The position numbers and the translations under genes were made by a program. A DNA stretch of 64,000 nt, from NCBI RefSeq assembly GCF_007858975.2, contig NZ_CP042220.2, positions 3,472,001 through 3,536,000 on the forward strand. Direction: 5' to 3'. The DNA comes from Dickeya poaceiphila (GTDB lineage: Bacteria; Pseudomonadota; Gammaproteobacteria; Enterobacterales; Enterobacteriaceae). Below the pieces are notes generated by a model that ran no database searches, was not told the DNA's origin, and was given only the letters and a program-made list of their open reading frames with translations. Below are positions 36,611-49,424 of this stretch, piece after piece. Positions within the stretch are counted from its first letter, which is position 1. Every line of letters begins with the position of its first letter.

Positions 36611-37282
36611 AAACAAAATCCCCTTTCTCAACAATGAGTTAGGTATAAAACTGTCAAATCCATGTTGATAGCAAAACTCTTCAAACTGATTGAACGAATG
36701 CACACCCGCTTTTTGGTACATATTTTGTATTCTGTTCTCAATCGTTCTGTTGGACAGGTTGAACTGTTTCGCTATTTCCTTGCTGGAAAAACGCCGTAAC
36801 ACCAGAAAAAGCGTGTCCAACTCAGCACGAGTAAAAAGATCGGTCGTTATTTCCGTTCTCAATATGCTTGGCTTACGATTATCAATATGGATCAGCGGCG
36901 ACAATGTGCTCATTGGCCGGGCATTCCACAAAATCCCAACACATTCTTTTGCAACATTAAAAATAGGCATTTTTTCGCTGATAAACGGTGACAGATCCGT
37001 TTTGCCAAACCAATAGTGAGTTTCAATCACTGTAACCCGCTCAGCACAGACTTCTGTACGACGATCATGCTCGATAAATTTCTCAGATAATTCCGCCCAG
37101 GCTATCGGAAATTCTTCATCGAACTTTCCCTCAATATCAAAATTCGCTGGCGTATTGGTGTAGCTATACGCTGGTGCGTTCATATACACGTGACGAGAGG
37201 TGAGATCTTTTATTCCCCACGGTTCATTCAGCCCGTCCAACAAGGGAATAAACGCACGGAGATAATCTTGCGAGTCATTCAT
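36605..37282 (-). CDS. PAS-like/LuxR-type transcriptional regulator
   Basis: A regulator of about 225 residues from ATG 37282 (MNDSQDYLRAF); ATG 37294 and a longer frame to 37414 are also open but the extra N-terminus is AT-rich and unlikely. The first ~140 residues resemble a PAS-type sensor (GLNEPWGIKDLTSRHVYMN). The C-terminus is a LuxR/GerE helix-turn-helix: FTRAELDTLFLVLRRFSSKE then LSNRTIENRIQNMYQKAGV (about residues 155-195). There is no receiver or autoinducer domain. Upstream is a 300-base AT-rich gap that presumably carries its promoter. Possible targets are the neighbouring ABC half-transporter genes. Confidence 0.8.
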   Translation of the reverse strand: MNDSQDYLRAFIPLLDGLNEPWGIKDLTSRHVYMNAPAYSYTNTPANFDIEGKFDEEFPIAWAELSEKFIEHDRRTEVCAERVTVIETHYWFGKTDLSPFISEKMPIFNVAKECVGILWNARPMSTLSPLIHIDNRKPSILRTEITTDLFTRAELDTLFLVLRRFSSKEIAKQFNLSNRTIENRIQNMYQKAGVHSFNQFEEFCYQHGFDSFIPNSLLRKGILFV

Positions 37283-37581
37283 TGCAAACAACATCCTGTA
37301 TGTAAACCCTTCACTAAAAACAAACCATAAAATAATTAACAAGATAATTAATTCACTTAATAATTTATCGAAAATAATATTTTGTGAAAAATAAATTTCG
37401 TGAATTATTAGCAAACCTTCAAAAATAATCGAACTATATCATCACCTAACATTTTCCTATGATATAGCTAATTTTTTTGAATGAAATTTAAATCAAGAGT
37501 ATTTTTTACCTATAGAAGTGTGTAATAGTAAATGTATGTCACAAAAAAACAGTAATCAGCCACAGCCATCGAGGATAGAAA

Positions 37582-37869
37582 ATGCGTTCAAGGAGAAAAG
37601 ACTGGCATTCAGCAGATATCATTGCCGCGCTGAGGAAAAAAGGTACATCTTTATCAGCGGTATCACGACAATCAGGATTAAGCTCTTCTACGCTGGCGAA
37701 CGCGCTATACCGACCGTGGCCGAAAGGAGAATTGCTGATAGCCAACGCATTAGGGGTTAAGCCAGAGGAAATATGGCCCAGCCGTTATTATGATCCTGAA
37801 ACCGATACGTGGGTTGATCGTCAAAAACTGATGCGCAATTCGCCCAATAAATCACAGCCATCAGCCTGA
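37582..37869 (+). CDS. Nlp/SfsB (Ner-like) helix-turn-helix protein
   Basis: A 95-residue DNA-binding protein. WHSADIIAALRKKGTSLSAV followed by SRQSGLSSSTLANALYRPWP and GVKPEEIWPSRY matches the Ner family of phage Mu and its chromosomal relatives Nlp/SfsB, which influence maltose genes in E. coli. A start GAGGATAGAAAATG supports ATG 37582. It lies at the right edge of the AT-rich insert and is divergent from the LuxR-type gene. Confidence 0.88.
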   Translation: MRSRRKDWHSADIIAALRKKGTSLSAVSRQSGLSSSTLANALYRPWPKGELLIANALGVKPEEIWPSRYYDPETDTWVDRQKLMRNSPNKSQPSA

Positions 37870-38068
37870 ATATCTGCCGCACAGACAGAGATAATTCGCC
37901 ATGTCATATGACTACACAAAGCGTGATAAAAATGGCGATGAGAAAAAATAAGCTAGCCAATCATCAGGAGATTGGTTGCATGGCGTACAAAAAACAGCTA
38001 CAGACGCCGGGATAACACCATCCCGGCTCTGAATGCACCACTAATTCTGAATGCACCACTAATATTGA

Positions 38069-38659
38069 TTATTCCCGTCCCTGCGCGTGCCAGACAATCT
38101 TGCTGACTTTCCAGTTCCTGAGAATATCATCAGATGGCATCAATCCTTCCGGGCCGCTCCAGTCGCCGGAAAACAGGTAGCTGACGTGTTTACCTTGTGG
38201 CGCCACACACTCCACACTGCGGGCATCCGCGCCCTGTCCCGGCTGACAGACGCCAAATGCTTTGCTGTAAAGTGAACTGAATTCATCGCCGATTTTCACC
38301 CCCCACTCGCTGGCAATAGCCTTGTCCATCACCGCAACCTGCTTCACCTGGCCTTTTGGCGCGCCGCTGATTTCCAGCCTGACGCTGTCATCCTTGAGCG
38401 CTTCATAGATCGATACCAGTTTGCCGTTGCGGGTTTCCATGCCACCACGCAGGCGATAATCACCGTTCAGCGCGTTGTCCAGCGCTGACTCCAGCATAGG
38501 CGTCGCAGCGTTGATTTCGCCGACACCGGCGTCTGACACCGTCAGACGATGGCCGAACCAGTTGAACGGCGACAAACTGGACCAGGAAAAACCGGATAAG
38601 GTGCTGCACCCTGCCAGCAACAACGGGAAAACCAAAAACAACGGACGCACTTTTGTCAC
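38069..38659 (-). CDS. yfeY: RpoE-regulated lipoprotein YfeY
   Basis: A 196-residue outer-membrane-type lipoprotein. Start GTG 38659 has GAGGAG six bases before it, better than the longer ATG frame to 38692. The signal peptide ends in the lipobox LLAGCS (Cys about residue 18). The rest resembles E. coli YfeY, a lipoprotein of the sigma-E regulon with unknown function. In E. coli it follows yfeX directly; here it restarts the core genome after the insert. Confidence 0.88.
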   Translation of the reverse strand: MTKVRPLFLVFPLLLAGCSTLSGFSWSSLSPFNWFGHRLTVSDAGVGEINAATPMLESALDNALNGDYRLRGGMETRNGKLVSIYEALKDDSVRLEISGAPKGQVKQVAVMDKAIASEWGVKIGDEFSSLYSKAFGVCQPGQGADARSVECVAPQGKHVSYLFSGDWSGPEGLMPSDDILRNWKVSKIVWHAQGRE

Positions 38660-38880
38660 TCTCGACTCCTCAACATAAAACGGTACCGGCACACAGATGC
38701 CGCCAAGATTACCATTGTTCGGGCTGACCGGGAAAAACTTCGCCCTGGAAAAGGCGTTCCGCAGGGAAGGCTATCCCGGCAGCAACAAGGGAACGAACAT
38801 CGGAACAGAGCAGTGAGTACCTGCTGGCGGGGAACGGCAATCCGGCATCAAACAGGGAGGGAACTAAGCGAAGTTTCTCA

Positions 38881-38908
38881 GGCACCGTTGGCAGCGCACA
38901 ACGGTGCC
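38881..38908 (-). terminator. Hairpin downstream of ypeA
   Basis: GGCACCGTTG and CAACGGTGCC-like arms form a strong stem 13 bases after the ypeA stop; no T tract follows, so termination is not assured. Confidence 0.5.
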
Positions 38909-38920
38909 AAATGGGAACAA

Positions 38921-39346
38921 TCAATACTCCTGGTCTTCAATCAGGCGCTTGCCCAGCGTAATGCTATCGACCATGTCGTAATTCATCTTTTCATACATGC
39001 TGATGACAGCGGTGTTGCTCTGACGCACCATCAGGTGGATCTTCGGGCAGCCGCGCGCGATCAATTTTTTTTCCAGACGACTGATCAACGCATTGGCAAT
39101 GCCGCGACCACGATAATCAGGATGCACCCCCAGATAGTAGGCTGAACCACGGTGGCCGTCATATCCGCCCATCACCGAACCGACCACCTCACCGCCCACT
39201 TCCGCTACCAGAAACAGGTCAGGATCATGATTAAGCTTACGCTCAATATCCATCTCCGGGTCATTCCAGGGACGCAGCAAATCGCAGCGTTCCCAAAGGG
39301 TGATCACTTCTTCAAAGTCATCTTGCCTGAATATGCGGATTTCCAT
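38921..39346 (-). CDS. ypeA: GNAT acetyltransferase YpeA
   Basis: A 141-residue N-acetyltransferase almost identical in pattern to E. coli Ype[21 protein letters not shown] and the acetyl-CoA site [16 protein letters not shown]. Start ATG 39346 (MEIRIF) matches the family. The substrate is unknown. The 261 bases between it and yfeY hold no gene; a 38881-38908 hairpin may end this transcript. In E. coli amiA lies between ypeA and hemF; it is absent here. Confidence 0.95.
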   Translation of the reverse strand: MEIRIFRQDDFEEVITLWERCDLLRPWNDPEMDIERKLNHDPDLFLVAEVGGEVVGSVMGGYDGHRGSAYYLGVHPDYRGRGIANALISRLEKKLIARGCPKIHLMVRQSNTAVISMYEKMNYDMVDSITLGKRLIEDQEY

Positions 39347-39511
39347 CACGGCTCGCCATCTAGAGTTAACAGGTCAATGTTGATTATCCCGCGATTCATC
39401 ACAGACGCAATAACACTTTTCAGCAATAGCCGACAATCCATATCTGCGACGGACAATTCATGCCTGCAACACTTCCGGCAATGGGTGAACTGCCGAATTT
39501 CGATATACTAA

Positions 39512-40959
<1,448 letters not shown>

Positions 40960-40961
40960 AA

Positions 40962-40987
40962 AAACCGGCAGGGTAACCTGCCGGTTT
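40962..40987. terminator. Bidirectional terminator yaiI/maeB
   Basis: AAACCGGCAGG/CCTGCCGGTTT perfect stem with GTAA loop, T-rich on both exits, between two convergent genes. Confidence 0.9.
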
Positions 40988-41026
40988 GGTCTTTTCATCT
41001 CAGCAATATGTCAGCAATACGCCACA

Positions 41027-43306
41027 TTACAGCGGCGCAGTCTGCGCTTCCACCACCGCCAGCGCCACCATATTAACGATGCGACGCACAGAGGCAATCG
41101 GCGTCAGAATATGCACCGGTTTAGCCACGCCCATCAGCACCGGCCCGACAGTCACACCTTCAGAAGAAGAGACACGCAACAGGTTGTAGCTGATGCGGGC
41201 GGCTTCCATGTTCGGCATGATCAGGATATTGGCCGCGCCTTTCAGCGGACTGTCCGGCATCTGCTCACGGCGAATGGCTTCCACCAGCGCAGCGTCGCCG
41301 TGCATTTCGCCATCAATCTGCAGTTCTGGTGCCATCTTATTCACCAGCTCCAGCGTGGCGCGCATTTTCTTCGCGGTTGGCGAATCTGAGGTGCCAAAAC
41401 TGGAGTGCGACAGCAACGCCACTTTGGGTTCGATACCAAAACGACGCACGGTAGTAGCCGCCATCAGAGTAATTTCCGCCAGTTGCTCCGGGGTCGGATC
41501 CGGATTGACGTAAGTGTCGGCGATAAAGGTGTTGCCGCTTGGCAGCAGCAACGCGTTCATCGCCCCCGCGACATGTACGCCATCACGGTAACCGAGCACT
41601 TTCTCCACCACGCTGAAATGCTCGTCATAGTTACCAACCGTACCGCAGATCATCGCATCCGCTTCGCCGCGGTGAACCATGATGGAACCGATCAGAGTCG
41701 GGTTGCCACGCATGTCGCGTTGGGCCTGTTCCTGAGACACGCCACGGCGCTTCATCATCTCAAAATACTCGGTCCAGTATGCCTTGAAGCGTGGGTCGGA
41801 TTCGTTGTTCACCACTTCAAAATCTTTGCCGATAGCTATCTGTAATCCCAACTTCTGGATACGTTTCTCGATCACACTCGGACGACCAATCAACACCGGG
41901 AACGCCAGCCCCAGCGACACCATCTCCTGCGTGGCGTGCAGCACGCGCGGATCTTCCCCTTCCGCCAGCACCACACGCTTCGGCTGAGTACGGGCCTGAG
42001 AGAAGACAGGCTTCATGAACAGGTTGGTTTTGTAGACAAACTGCGTCAGTTTCTCGATGTAATCATCGAAGTTTTCAATTGGGCGGGTCGCCACGCCGGA
42101 TTCCATCGCCGCTTTCGCTACCGCAGGCGCAATCTTGATGATAAGACGCGGGTCGAACGGTTTAGGGATCAGATATTCCGGCCCGAAGGAGAGATCCTGA
42201 TCGCCATAGGCAGACGCCACCACTTCGCTCTGCTCCGCCAACGCCAAATCAGCAATGGCGTGCACACAGGCCAGCTTCATCTCTTCATTGATGGTCGTCG
42301 CCCCTACGTCCAGCGCACCGCGGAAAATGAACGGGAAGCACAACACGTTGTTGACCTGGTTCGGGTAGTCGGAACGGCCAGTGCACACAATGGCATCCGG
42401 GCGCACTTCTTTTACCAGCGGCGGCAGAATTTCCGGTTCCGGATTAGCCAACGCCATAATCAGTGGACGCGGCGCCATGGTTTTTACCATCTCCTGCGTC
42501 AGCACGCCTGGGCCGGAACAACCCAGGAAAATATCCGCGTTCGGAATAACATCGGCCAATGAACGGCTGCCGTTATCATCAATAGCATATGCCGCCTTGG
42601 TTTCCGCCATGTTGGCTTCGCGGCCTTTGTAGATAACGCCACGGGAATCGCACACCACGATGTTTTCGTGCTTCAAACCCAGCGCCACCAGCAGGTTCAG
42701 GCAGGCAATGGATGCCGCGCCCGCGCCCGACACCACCAGCCGGACGTCGGCAATTTGTTTTTCCACCACACGCAGACCATTCAGCACTGCTGCGGTACAG
42801 ATAATCGCGGTGCCGTGCTGGTCGTCATGGAATACCGGAATTTTCATGCGCTCACGTAGCTTCTGTTCGATGTAGAAGCACTCCGGCGCTTTGATATCTT
42901 CCAGATTGATACCACCGAAGGTCGGCTCCAGCGCCGCGATCACATCGATAAGCTTGTCCGGGTCCTGCTCATCCACTTCGATATCAAACACATCAACGCC
43001 AGAAAACTTCTTGAACAGCACCCCTTTGCCTTCCATTACCGGCTTGCCGGCCAGCGCACCGATGTTGCCTAACCCAAGCACTGCGGTACCGTTGGAGATA
43101 ACCGCGACCAGATTGCCGCGCGCGGTATATTTGTAAGCAGCCAGGGGGTCTTGCGCAATTTCCAGACAAGGCGCAGCAACACCCGGAGAATAAGCTAATG
43201 CCAGATCACGCTGGGTTGCCAGCGGTTTGGTCGGGGAGACCTGGATTTTTCCCGGCACCGGATATTGATGGAAATCCAGTGCGCTTTGCTTAAGTTGTTC
43301 ATCCAT
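41027..43306 (-). CDS. maeB: NADP-dependent malic enzyme MaeB
   Basis: A 759-residue enzyme, the exact length of E. coli MaeB. It decarboxylates malate to pyruvate with NADP. The N-terminal malic domain (about residues 1-410) contains [17 protein letters not shown] and [11 protein letters not shown]; the C-terminal phosphotransacetylase-like domain (about 430-759) is a regulatory module that binds acetyl-CoA. Alone on its transcript. The gap behind its start (43307-43614) holds a half copy of the ERIC-like repeat and no gene. Confidence 0.97.
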   Translation of the reverse strand: MDEQLKQSALDFHQYPVPGKIQVSPTKPLATQRDLALAYSPGVAAPCLEIAQDPLAAYKYTARGNLVAVISNGTAVLGLGNIGALAGKPVMEGKGVLFKKFSGVDVFDIEVDEQDPDKLIDVIAALEPTFGGINLEDIKAPECFYIEQKLRERMKIPVFHDDQHGTAIICTAAVLNGLRVVEKQIADVRLVVSGAGAASIACLNLLVALGLKHENIVVCDSRGVIYKGREANMAETKAAYAIDDNGSRSLADVIPNADIFLGCSGPGVLTQEMVKTMAPRPLIMALANPEPEILPPLVKEVRPDAIVCTGRSDYPNQVNNVLCFPFIFRGALDVGATTINEEMKLACVHAIADLALAEQSEVVASAYGDQDLSFGPEYLIPKPFDPRLIIKIAPAVAKAAMESGVATRPIENFDDYIEKLTQFVYKTNLFMKPVFSQARTQPKRVVLAEGEDPRVLHATQEMVSLGLAFPVLIGRPSVIEKRIQKLGLQIAIGKDFEVVNNESDPRFKAYWTEYFEMMKRRGVSQEQAQRDMRGNPTLIGSIMVHRGEADAMICGTVGNYDEHFSVVEKVLGYRDGVHVAGAMNALLLPSGNTFIADTYVNPDPTPEQLAEITLMAATTVRRFGIEPKVALLSHSSFGTSDSPTAKKMRATLELVNKMAPELQIDGEMHGDAALVEAIRREQMPDSPLKGAANILIMPNMEAARISYNLLRVSSSEGVTVGPVLMGVAKPVHILTPIASVRRIVNMVALAVVEAQTAPL

Positions 43307-43477
43307 AGCTAATTACCTTATTTTATCGCTTTGTTAGTAGGGCAGCAGGTCACCCAGTGTATCGTGTCTGTGATTTGCGAAACCATGAAGCATTACAAAA
43401 TCCGCGCCGGAATACCGCTTAATATAATTAATTAATGAGATTGAAACTCACTCACCTCAGCGAGCGCTTTCCCGATA

Positions 43478-43512
43478 TATATACCCTAAATAATGCGAGT
43501 TACAGGAAGGAT
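43478..43512. repeat. Half copy of the ERIC-like element
   Basis: TATACCCTAAATAATGCGAG followed by TTACAGGAAGG matches the end of the element at 23066-23263 (TATACCCAAAATAATTCGAG then TTGCAGGAAGG). The inverse arm is not found beyond it, so this is a solo terminal fragment. Confidence 0.6.
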
Positions 43513-43553
43513 CAGTCAGAGCGGCAACGTTGCAAATGTACTCCCACATAAGC

Positions 43554-43580
43554 AACAAGGGGCCAAATTGGCCCCTTGTT
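43554..43580 (-). terminator. Terminator-like palindrome after nudK
   Basis: AACAAGGGGCCAA and its inverse form a 13-base arm palindrome 35 bases after the nudK stop. Confidence 0.7.
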
Positions 43581-43614
43581 ATCGACATCATCAACTTACG
43601 GTTTTATCGTGCGG

Positions 43615-44199
43615 TTAACGTGCGTTGGCAAACCAGCCATTAATCTGTGCGTGCTGCAATAACATAATGGTTTTGCCATCTTTAATGCGGCCATCTCTGA
43701 CCATGGTCATCGCCTCACTAAACGGCAACTCCAGCACTTCGATATCTTCATCTTCCACACCCCCACCAGAAGTGCGTTTTTGCGTATCATCATATTCCGC
43801 AGCGAAAAAATGCAGCAATTCGGTTACACCACCCGGCGACATATAAGCCTCAAACAGCTTTTCCACTTCACCGATCCGGTAGCCGGTTTCTTCGATAGCC
43901 TCATTACGGATACACTGTTCCGGCGACTGATCATCAAGCAGACCGGCACAGGCTTCCAGCAACATCCCGCTGTCGTTACCGTTTAGATACGTCGGCATAC
44001 GGAACTGACGCGTCAACACCACCGTGCCTTTTACCCGGTTATACAGCAAGATGGTCGCACCGTTACCACGGTCATACACTTCGCGCATCTGGCGCACCAT
44101 GCCGCCATTCTTCCGCTTCAAATCGAACACATATTTATGCAATACAAACCAGTGATCAGATAACAGCTTCTTCTCAACGATAGTAATCGGCACCGACAT
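43615..44199 (-). CDS. nudK: GDP-mannose pyrophosphatase NudK
   Basis: A 194-residue Nudix hydrolase. The Nudix region [20 protein letters not shown] (about residues 92-111) gives the metal-binding E-A-I-E-E core. [15 protein letters not shown] and [14 protein letters not shown] identify NudK (E. coli YffH), which cleaves GDP-mannose to GMP and mannose 1-phosphate. It stands between maeB and mntH on its own. Confidence 0.94.
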   Translation of the reverse strand: MSVPITIVEKKLLSDHWFVLHKYVFDLKRKNGGMVRQMREVYDRGNGATILLYNRVKGTVVLTRQFRMPTYLNGNDSGMLLEACAGLLDDQSPEQCIRNEAIEETGYRIGEVEKLFEAYMSPGGVTELLHFFAAEYDDTQKRTSGGGVEDEDIEVLELPFSEAMTMVRDGRIKDGKTIMLLQHAQINGWFANAR

Positions 44200-44296
44200 A
44201 ATTGCATCTCTGTATCAAAAATCAGCTTCAGATAATAGGCCGGGCATCGACGAATTGCACGTAATCATCAGTGAAAGCAGAAAAGTCGTAACCACA

Positions 44297-44328
44297 AAAA
44301 GCAAACGCCCCCGACTAGCGGAGGCGCA
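44297..44328 (-). terminator. Terminator of mntH
   Basis: GCCTCCG/CGGGGGC stem (one T-G pair) followed on the minus strand by GTTTGCTTTTTG. Confidence 0.75.
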
Positions 44329-44345
44329 ACGAAGAACGCGTCAAG

Positions 44346-45581
44346 TCATCCCAGCAGCGTATCGATAACCAGATACAGATTGAGCGCAATCACCATACAG
44401 ACGATCACCTTGCCGGTGTTCTGTACCCAGCGACTGTTCACCAAGCATCCCATCAGGTCGCGGTTACCGGTAAACACCAGCAATGGAATCAACGCCAACG
44501 CAATGCCGAAGCTCAACAATACCTGGCTTAACACCAGCACCCTGGTCGGGTTCATACCGGACAGAATCACAATAAAAGATGGCAACATAGTCACAACGCG
44601 GCGAATCCACAGCGGAATATGAAAACGCACAAACCCCTGCATCACCACCTGACCGGCCAGCGTCCCCACTACGGTGGACGACAACCCCGCCACCACCAGG
44701 CTCAGGCCAAAAATAGTCGCCGCCGCCTGCCCCAGCAACGGTTTCAGCGTCAGATACGCCTGATCCAGTTCAGCAATCGAGGTATTGCCGCTAAAGTGAA
44801 ACGCCGCCGCCGCTGTCGCCATCATGGCCAGATTCACGAACCCGGCGATAGTCATAGCCACTGCAACATCTACCTTGGTAGCGGAATAACGCTCGGCACG
44901 GGTTATATGGCTCTGCTGCTGCGTCAGAGACGAATGCAGATAAATGACATGCGGCATGATAGTCGCACCCAGCACGCCGGCAGCCAGCAACACCGCATCA
45001 GAATTAGGCAAACTGGGCACAACCATCCCCTTCGCCAGAGAAGCCAGCTCCGGGCGGGAGAAAATCAACTCAACAATGTAGGCCGCCGCAACGAATAACA
45101 GTAAGCCGCCAATCACCATCTCCAGTGGTTTTTGCCCACGCTGCTGTAATGTCAGGATCAAGAACGTGGCAATTCCGGTGAGGATTGCCCCCTCCAGCAA
45201 CGACACGCCAAGCAATAACTTAAAACCAATTGCCGCGCCGATAAATTCAGCAAGATCCGTCGCCATAGCGATGATCTCGGCTTGTATCCAGTAGGCCCAG
45301 ACAACAGGTTTCGGGAAACGATCACGAATATGCTCCGCCAGATTCTTGCCGGTTGCGATACCCAGTTTGGCAGAGAGTAATTGGATCAACATCGCCATCA
45401 GGTTGGCCCAAACCACCACCCACAGCAACTGATAGCCATACGCCGCGCCCGACTGAATATTGGTAGCAAAATTACCGGGATCGATATAACCGATCGCCGC
45501 GATAAAGGCCGGCCCCATCAACGAAAGCTTGAGCTTTCTTGATGTTCGGCTGACTGATTCCACTACACGACTCCCCGGCAT
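44346..45581 (-). CDS. mntH: Nramp-type Mn2+/Fe2+ H+ symporter MntH
   Basis: A 411-residue inner-membrane transporter with 11 helices (E. coli MntH 412). The metal site DPGN in [20 protein letters not shown] and the [14 protein letters not shown] block (MPH) are the Nramp signature. It imports manganese with protons. AGGGG precedes ATG 45581. A Fur box 40-60 bases upstream indicates iron control; MntR and OxyR control are known for the family but not assigned here. Confidence 0.96.
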   Translation of the reverse strand: MPGSRVVESVSRTSRKLKLSLMGPAFIAAIGYIDPGNFATNIQSGAAYGYQLLWVVVWANLMAMLIQLLSAKLGIATGKNLAEHIRDRFPKPVVWAYWIQAEIIAMATDLAEFIGAAIGFKLLLGVSLLEGAILTGIATFLILTLQQRGQKPLEMVIGGLLLFVAAAYIVELIFSRPELASLAKGMVVPSLPNSDAVLLAAGVLGATIMPHVIYLHSSLTQQQSHITRAERYSATKVDVAVAMTIAGFVNLAMMATAAAAFHFSGNTSIAELDQAYLTLKPLLGQAAATIFGLSLVVAGLSSTVVGTLAGQVVMQGFVRFHIPLWIRRVVTMLPSFIVILSGMNPTRVLVLSQVLLSFGIALALIPLLVFTGNRDLMGCLVNSRWVQNTGKVIVCMVIALNLYLVIDTLLG

Positions 45582-45621
45582 ATGAGTACCCCTTCTGACG
45601 CTACTGTTTTATGACTATCGC

Positions 45622-45643
45622 AAAAATGATAATGATTATCAAC
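45622..45643 (-). promoter_or_regulatory. Fur box upstream of mntH
   Basis: AATGATAATGATTATCAACT closely fits the Fur consensus with its GATAAT-x-ATTATC palindrome, 41 bases before the mntH start. The gap up to grpE (45650-45948) is AT-rich and holds no gene. Confidence 0.75.
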
Positions 45644-45948
45644 TGCATTTATAGTGAAAGAAGTGATTACTCTGATAGGTATTGACGATGCTTTTGTCTG
45701 ACAGACAGCACACATTTTAATACGAAGAGACTAACAAAATACAAACAAAAAAACGACTAATGAATAATCACCCCAATAAAGCACTTTACACAATACCACA
45801 CAAATAAAACATTTAAGCAACAAGAGCCATTTATTAACAACAGAGTGGGAACAGAGAAGAAGGTCAGGGTAACAATGAAAGGAAAGATATGATGAAACAC
45901 CCCAGGAAGGAACCCATTGGCTACTTCCTGGAGGGCAACAGAAAGAGG

Positions 45949-46536
45949 TTACTCTTTGGCTTTGGAGACGGCAACCATCGCCGGACGCAACAAGCGACCA
46001 TTCAAGGTATAACCCTTCTGCATCACCATCATCACATGGTTAGGCGCATGATCGGCAGATTCGATCAGGGTCATAGCCTGATGAACATCCGGATTAAACG
46101 GTACATTCACTTCTGCCACCACCTCAATGCCAAATTTGCTCACGGCAGAAAGCATCGCTTTGAGCGTCAGTTCAACCCCTTCGATCATGCCGGACAGCGC
46201 CTCATTGGATTTGTCCGCCATTTCCAGCGCACGCTCCAGGTTATCAATCACCGGCAGTATTTCACTCGCAAATTTCTCCAACGCGAATTTATGCGCCTTT
46301 TCCACATCCAGTTCGGCACGACGACGAATGTTCTCCATTTCGGCACGGGCACGCAGTGCGCTTTCACGCTCGCGCTGCTGAAGTTCGTTCAGTTGCGCTT
46401 CCAGTTCGGCGATACGTTCATCACGCGGGTCAGCGACATCCGTCGTCTCTGGCACGGCATCCGCTTGCTGACCTTGCGCTGTTTCCTTTTGATCCAAGAC
46501 TTGCTCGTCAGGCGACTTCTGTTCTTTACTACTCAT
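45949..46536 (-). CDS. grpE: Nucleotide exchange factor GrpE
   Basis: A 195-residue co-chaperone (E. coli 197) that releases ADP from DnaK. The long N-terminal helix (about residues 40-85) leads to the C-terminal beta domain containing [14 protein letters not shown] and [15 protein letters not shown]. Start ATG 46536 ([12 protein letters not shown]) matches E. coli and follows GGAGA. A near-perfect sigma-32 promoter lies upstream. nadK is transcribed in the opposite direction. Confidence 0.97.
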   Translation of the reverse strand: MSSKEQKSPDEQVLDQKETAQGQQADAVPETTDVADPRDERIAELEAQLNELQQRERESALRARAEMENIRRRAELDVEKAHKFALEKFASEILPVIDNLERALEMADKSNEALSGMIEGVELTLKAMLSAVSKFGIEVVAEVNVPFNPDVHQAMTLIESADHAPNHVMMVMQKGYTLNGRLLRPAMVAVSKAKE

Positions 46537-46579
46537 GAAAATCTCCGCGTTTTTCGCATTCATCTCGCTAGTTCGCTTA

Positions 46580-46607
46580 TTATGGGGATCAAAACCGGGG
46601 TTTCAAG
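46580..46607 (-). promoter_or_regulatory. Sigma-32 heat-shock promoter of grpE
   Basis: CTTGAAA (-35, 46607-46601), 13-base spacer, CCCCATAA (-10, 46587-46580) on the minus strand; this fits the sigma-32 consensus. Confidence 0.92.
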
Positions 46608-46689
46608 GGAATCACTCACATATTATTGGTCTGATTATCGGTCTAAAAACCGTGAGCTGCCGGTGTTCTTATGAGGATAACGCACCCAA

Positions 46690-47568
46690 ATGAACAGATC
46701 GTTTAATTGCATTGGCATTGTTGGTCATCCACGTCACCCACATGCCTTGACCACCCATGAAATGCTGTATCACTGGCTACGCGCACAGGATTACGCCGTC
46801 GTAGTCGAACAACAGATTGCCCGCGAACTGCAATTAACAGACGCCATGACCGGCAGCCTGTCGGACATCGGTCAGCAGGCAGACCTGGCGGTGGTGGTCG
46901 GCGGCGACGGCAACATGCTGGGCGCCGCACGGGTGCTGTCTCGCTACGATATCAACGTTATCGGCGTTAACCGCGGTAATCTCGGCTTCCTCACCGATCT
47001 CGACCCGGATCATACTCAGCAGCAACTGAGCGAAGTGCTGGCCGGTCGCTACATTCGTGAACAACGCTTTATGCTGGAAGCACAAGTGTGCCGTGCCAAC
47101 CATCCCAACAGTAGCAGCACCGCCATCAACGAGGTCGTGCTTCATCCCGGCAAGGTAGCACATATGATTGAATTTGAAGTCTATATTGACGACAAATTCG
47201 CTTTCTCCCAGCGCTCTGACGGTCTGATTATCTCCACCCCTACCGGCTCTACCGCTTACTCGTTATCCGGCGGCGGCCCGATACTGACCCCATCATTGGA
47301 TGCGATTGCCCTGGTGCCGATGTTCCCACACACCTTGTCGGCTCGCCCACTGGTGATCAACAGCAGCAGTTCCATCCGGCTAAAATTTTCCCACATCACT
47401 CAGGACCTGGAAATCAGCTGCGACAGTCAGATTTCACTGCCGGTTCAGGAGGGTGAAGAAGTGCGTATCCAGCGCAGCAAGCATCAACTAAACTTAATTC
47501 ATCCTGAAAATTACAGCTATTTCAATACATTGAGCAGCAAACTCGGTTGGTCTAAAAAATTATTCTAA
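46690..47568 (+). CDS. nadK: NAD kinase
   Basis: A 292-residue NAD kinase, as in E. coli. The catalytic GGDGN motif is in [14 protein letters not shown] (about residues 70-83); NEVVLHPG and [16 protein letters not shown] follow. It phosphorylates NAD to NADP. Divergent from grpE and 83 bases ahead of recN. Confidence 0.97.
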   Translation: MNRSFNCIGIVGHPRHPHALTTHEMLYHWLRAQDYAVVVEQQIARELQLTDAMTGSLSDIGQQADLAVVVGGDGNMLGAARVLSRYDINVIGVNRGNLGFLTDLDPDHTQQQLSEVLAGRYIREQRFMLEAQVCRANHPNSSSTAINEVVLHPGKVAHMIEFEVYIDDKFAFSQRSDGLIISTPTGSTAYSLSGGGPILTPSLDAIALVPMFPHTLSARPLVINSSSSIRLKFSHITQDLEISCDSQISLPVQEGEEVRIQRSKHQLNLIHPENYSYFNTLSSKLGWSKKLF

Positions 47569-47588
47569 AAGTGGCGCTTGCTACTTTA

Positions 47589-47604
47589 CTGTACAAAAAA
47601 CCAG
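47589..47604 (+). promoter_or_regulatory. LexA (SOS) box 1 of recN
   Basis: CTGTACAAAAAACCAG: CTG-N10-CAG, the LexA pattern, 48 bases before the recN start. Confidence 0.85.
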
Positions 47605-47610
47605 TCTATA

Positions 47611-47626
47611 CTGTATTTAATAACAG
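47611..47626 (+). promoter_or_regulatory. LexA (SOS) box 2 of recN
   Basis: CTGTATTTAATAACAG: CTG-N10-CAG, 22 bases after the first box. Two boxes in this position agree with the tight SOS control of recN in E. coli. Confidence 0.9.
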
Positions 47627-47651
47627 TTGTTGTTACATACAGGACACTATC

Positions 47652-49313
47652 ATGCTGGCGCAACTCACAATCAGTAATTTCGCCATTGTGCGCGAACTGG
47701 AAATTGATTTTCAGGCAGGGATGAGCGTCATTACCGGTGAAACCGGGGCGGGAAAATCCATTGCCATTGATGCTCTCGGCCTTTGTTTGGGTAATCGCTC
47801 TGACGCCAATATGGTACGTCCCGGCGCCAGTCGAGCCGACATTTGCGCCCGTTTTTCACTGACGGATACGCCAACTGCGTTACACTGGCTGGAGCACAAT
47901 CAGCTTGATGACAACAACGAATGCCTGCTGCGCCGCGTCATCAGCGCAGACGGTCGCTCCCGTGCGTTCATCAATGGTACGGCTGTGCCGTTGTCGCAAT
48001 TACGCGAACTCGGCCAGCACCTGATTCAGCTCCACGGCCAGCACGCTCACCAGTTACTGCTCAAACCGGAACATCAACGTCACCTGTTGGATGCCTACGC
48101 CGACGAATCACAACTGCTCTGTGCCATGCGTCAAATCTGGCAACAGTGGCACCAAAGCTGCCGCGAACTGGCGCAACACCAGCAAGCAACCATCGAACGG
48201 GAAGCACGCCGGGAATTGCTGCAATATCAGCTCAAAGAACTCAATGAGTTTGCTCCGCAGTCGGGCGAATACGAGCAGATAGACGCAGAATACAAGCGAC
48301 TCGCCAACAGTGGGCAATTGATGTCGCTCAGCCAGCAGACACTGCAGATTCTCAGCGAAGGTGAAGACCAGAATGTGCTTGGCATGTTGCACAGCGCCAA
48401 ACATCAGTTGTCAGAGTTGGTCAGTATGGATGAGAAACTCTCTGGCGTGTTTTCCATGCTGGAAGAGGCCAGCATTCACATTAGCGAGGCCAGTGATGAG
48501 TTGCGCCATTACTGTGACCAAATGGATCTGGACCCTATCCGACTGTACGAACTGGAACAACGCCTGTCACGTCAGTTAACGCTGGCACGTAAACACCATG
48601 TGATACCGGAAGAGCTACCTGCATTTCATCAACAGTTGTTACAGGAACAGCACTTGCTGGAACAGCAAGAAAGCGATCATGAAACCCTGAACCGTGAGGT
48701 ACAGGAATTTCATCAGCAGGCTCTGCACGTGGCCGAACAGCTTCACATCCGGCGCAGCCAACACGCCAGCGAACTGGCGCACATGATCACGACCAATATG
48801 CATGAACTGGCGATGCCGCACGGCCATTTCACTATTGAGGTGACTTTCAACCCTGATTCGCTGACGGCTACCGGTGCCGACCACATCGAATTCTGCGTCA
48901 CCACCAACCCTGGCCAGCCACATCAACCACTGGTCAAAGTGGCTTCGGGAGGGGAGCTGTCTCGTATCGCACTCATTATTCAGGTCATCACCGCTCGCAA
49001 GATGGACACACCAGCGCTGATTTTCGACGAAGTTGACGTGGGTATCAGCGGTCCGACTGCGGCGATTGTCGGCAAAATGTTACGTCAGCTCGGCCAATCG
49101 ACTCAGGTGATGTGCGTCACCCACCTGCCTCAGGTGGCAGGATGTGGTCACCACCATTACTTTGTCAGCAAACACACTGACGGCGCAGAAACAGAAACCC
49201 TGATGACACCGCTGGGCAAACGCGAACGTCTGCAGGAACTGGCACGTCTGCTCGGCGGTTCGGCGGTTACCAAAAACACGCTGGCAAACGCCAGAGAATT
49301 GCTTGCAGCCTAG
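47652..49313 (+). CDS. recN: DNA repair protein RecN
   Basis: A 553-residue SMC-like protein, the length of E. coli RecN. Walker A GETGAGKS (about residues 29-36), a central coiled coil rich in Glu/Gln/Leu (about 155-370), and the C-terminal ATPase half with [16 protein letters not shown] and [12 protein letters not shown]. It acts early in double-strand-break repair. ATG 47652 ([10 protein letters not shown]) fits the family; the longer frame to 47571 crosses the LexA boxes and is rejected. Confidence 0.97.
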   Translation: MLAQLTISNFAIVRELEIDFQAGMSVITGETGAGKSIAIDALGLCLGNRSDANMVRPGASRADICARFSLTDTPTALHWLEHNQLDDNNECLLRRVISADGRSRAFINGTAVPLSQLRELGQHLIQLHGQHAHQLLLKPEHQRHLLDAYADESQLLCAMRQIWQQWHQSCRELAQHQQATIEREARRELLQYQLKELNEFAPQSGEYEQIDAEYKRLANSGQLMSLSQQTLQILSEGEDQNVLGMLHSAKHQLSELVSMDEKLSGVFSMLEEASIHISEASDELRHYCDQMDLDPIRLYELEQRLSRQLTLARKHHVIPEELPAFHQQLLQEQHLLEQQESDHETLNREVQEFHQQALHVAEQLHIRRSQHASELAHMITTNMHELAMPHGHFTIEVTFNPDSLTATGADHIEFCVTTNPGQPHQPLVKVASGGELSRIALIIQVITARKMDTPALIFDEVDVGISGPTAAIVGKMLRQLGQSTQVMCVTHLPQVAGCGHHHYFVSKHTDGAETETLMTPLGKRERLQELARLLGGSAVTKNTLANARELLAA

Positions 49314-49424
49314 TGAGGATCAACTTTTTCGAATTCCCGCGGTCTTACAGACGTCTTGCAGGTTTTCAAGTCAGGCAAGGTCTATTATCATCTGCAACCT
49401 ACGCCCTTAAGGAATGTAATCACT

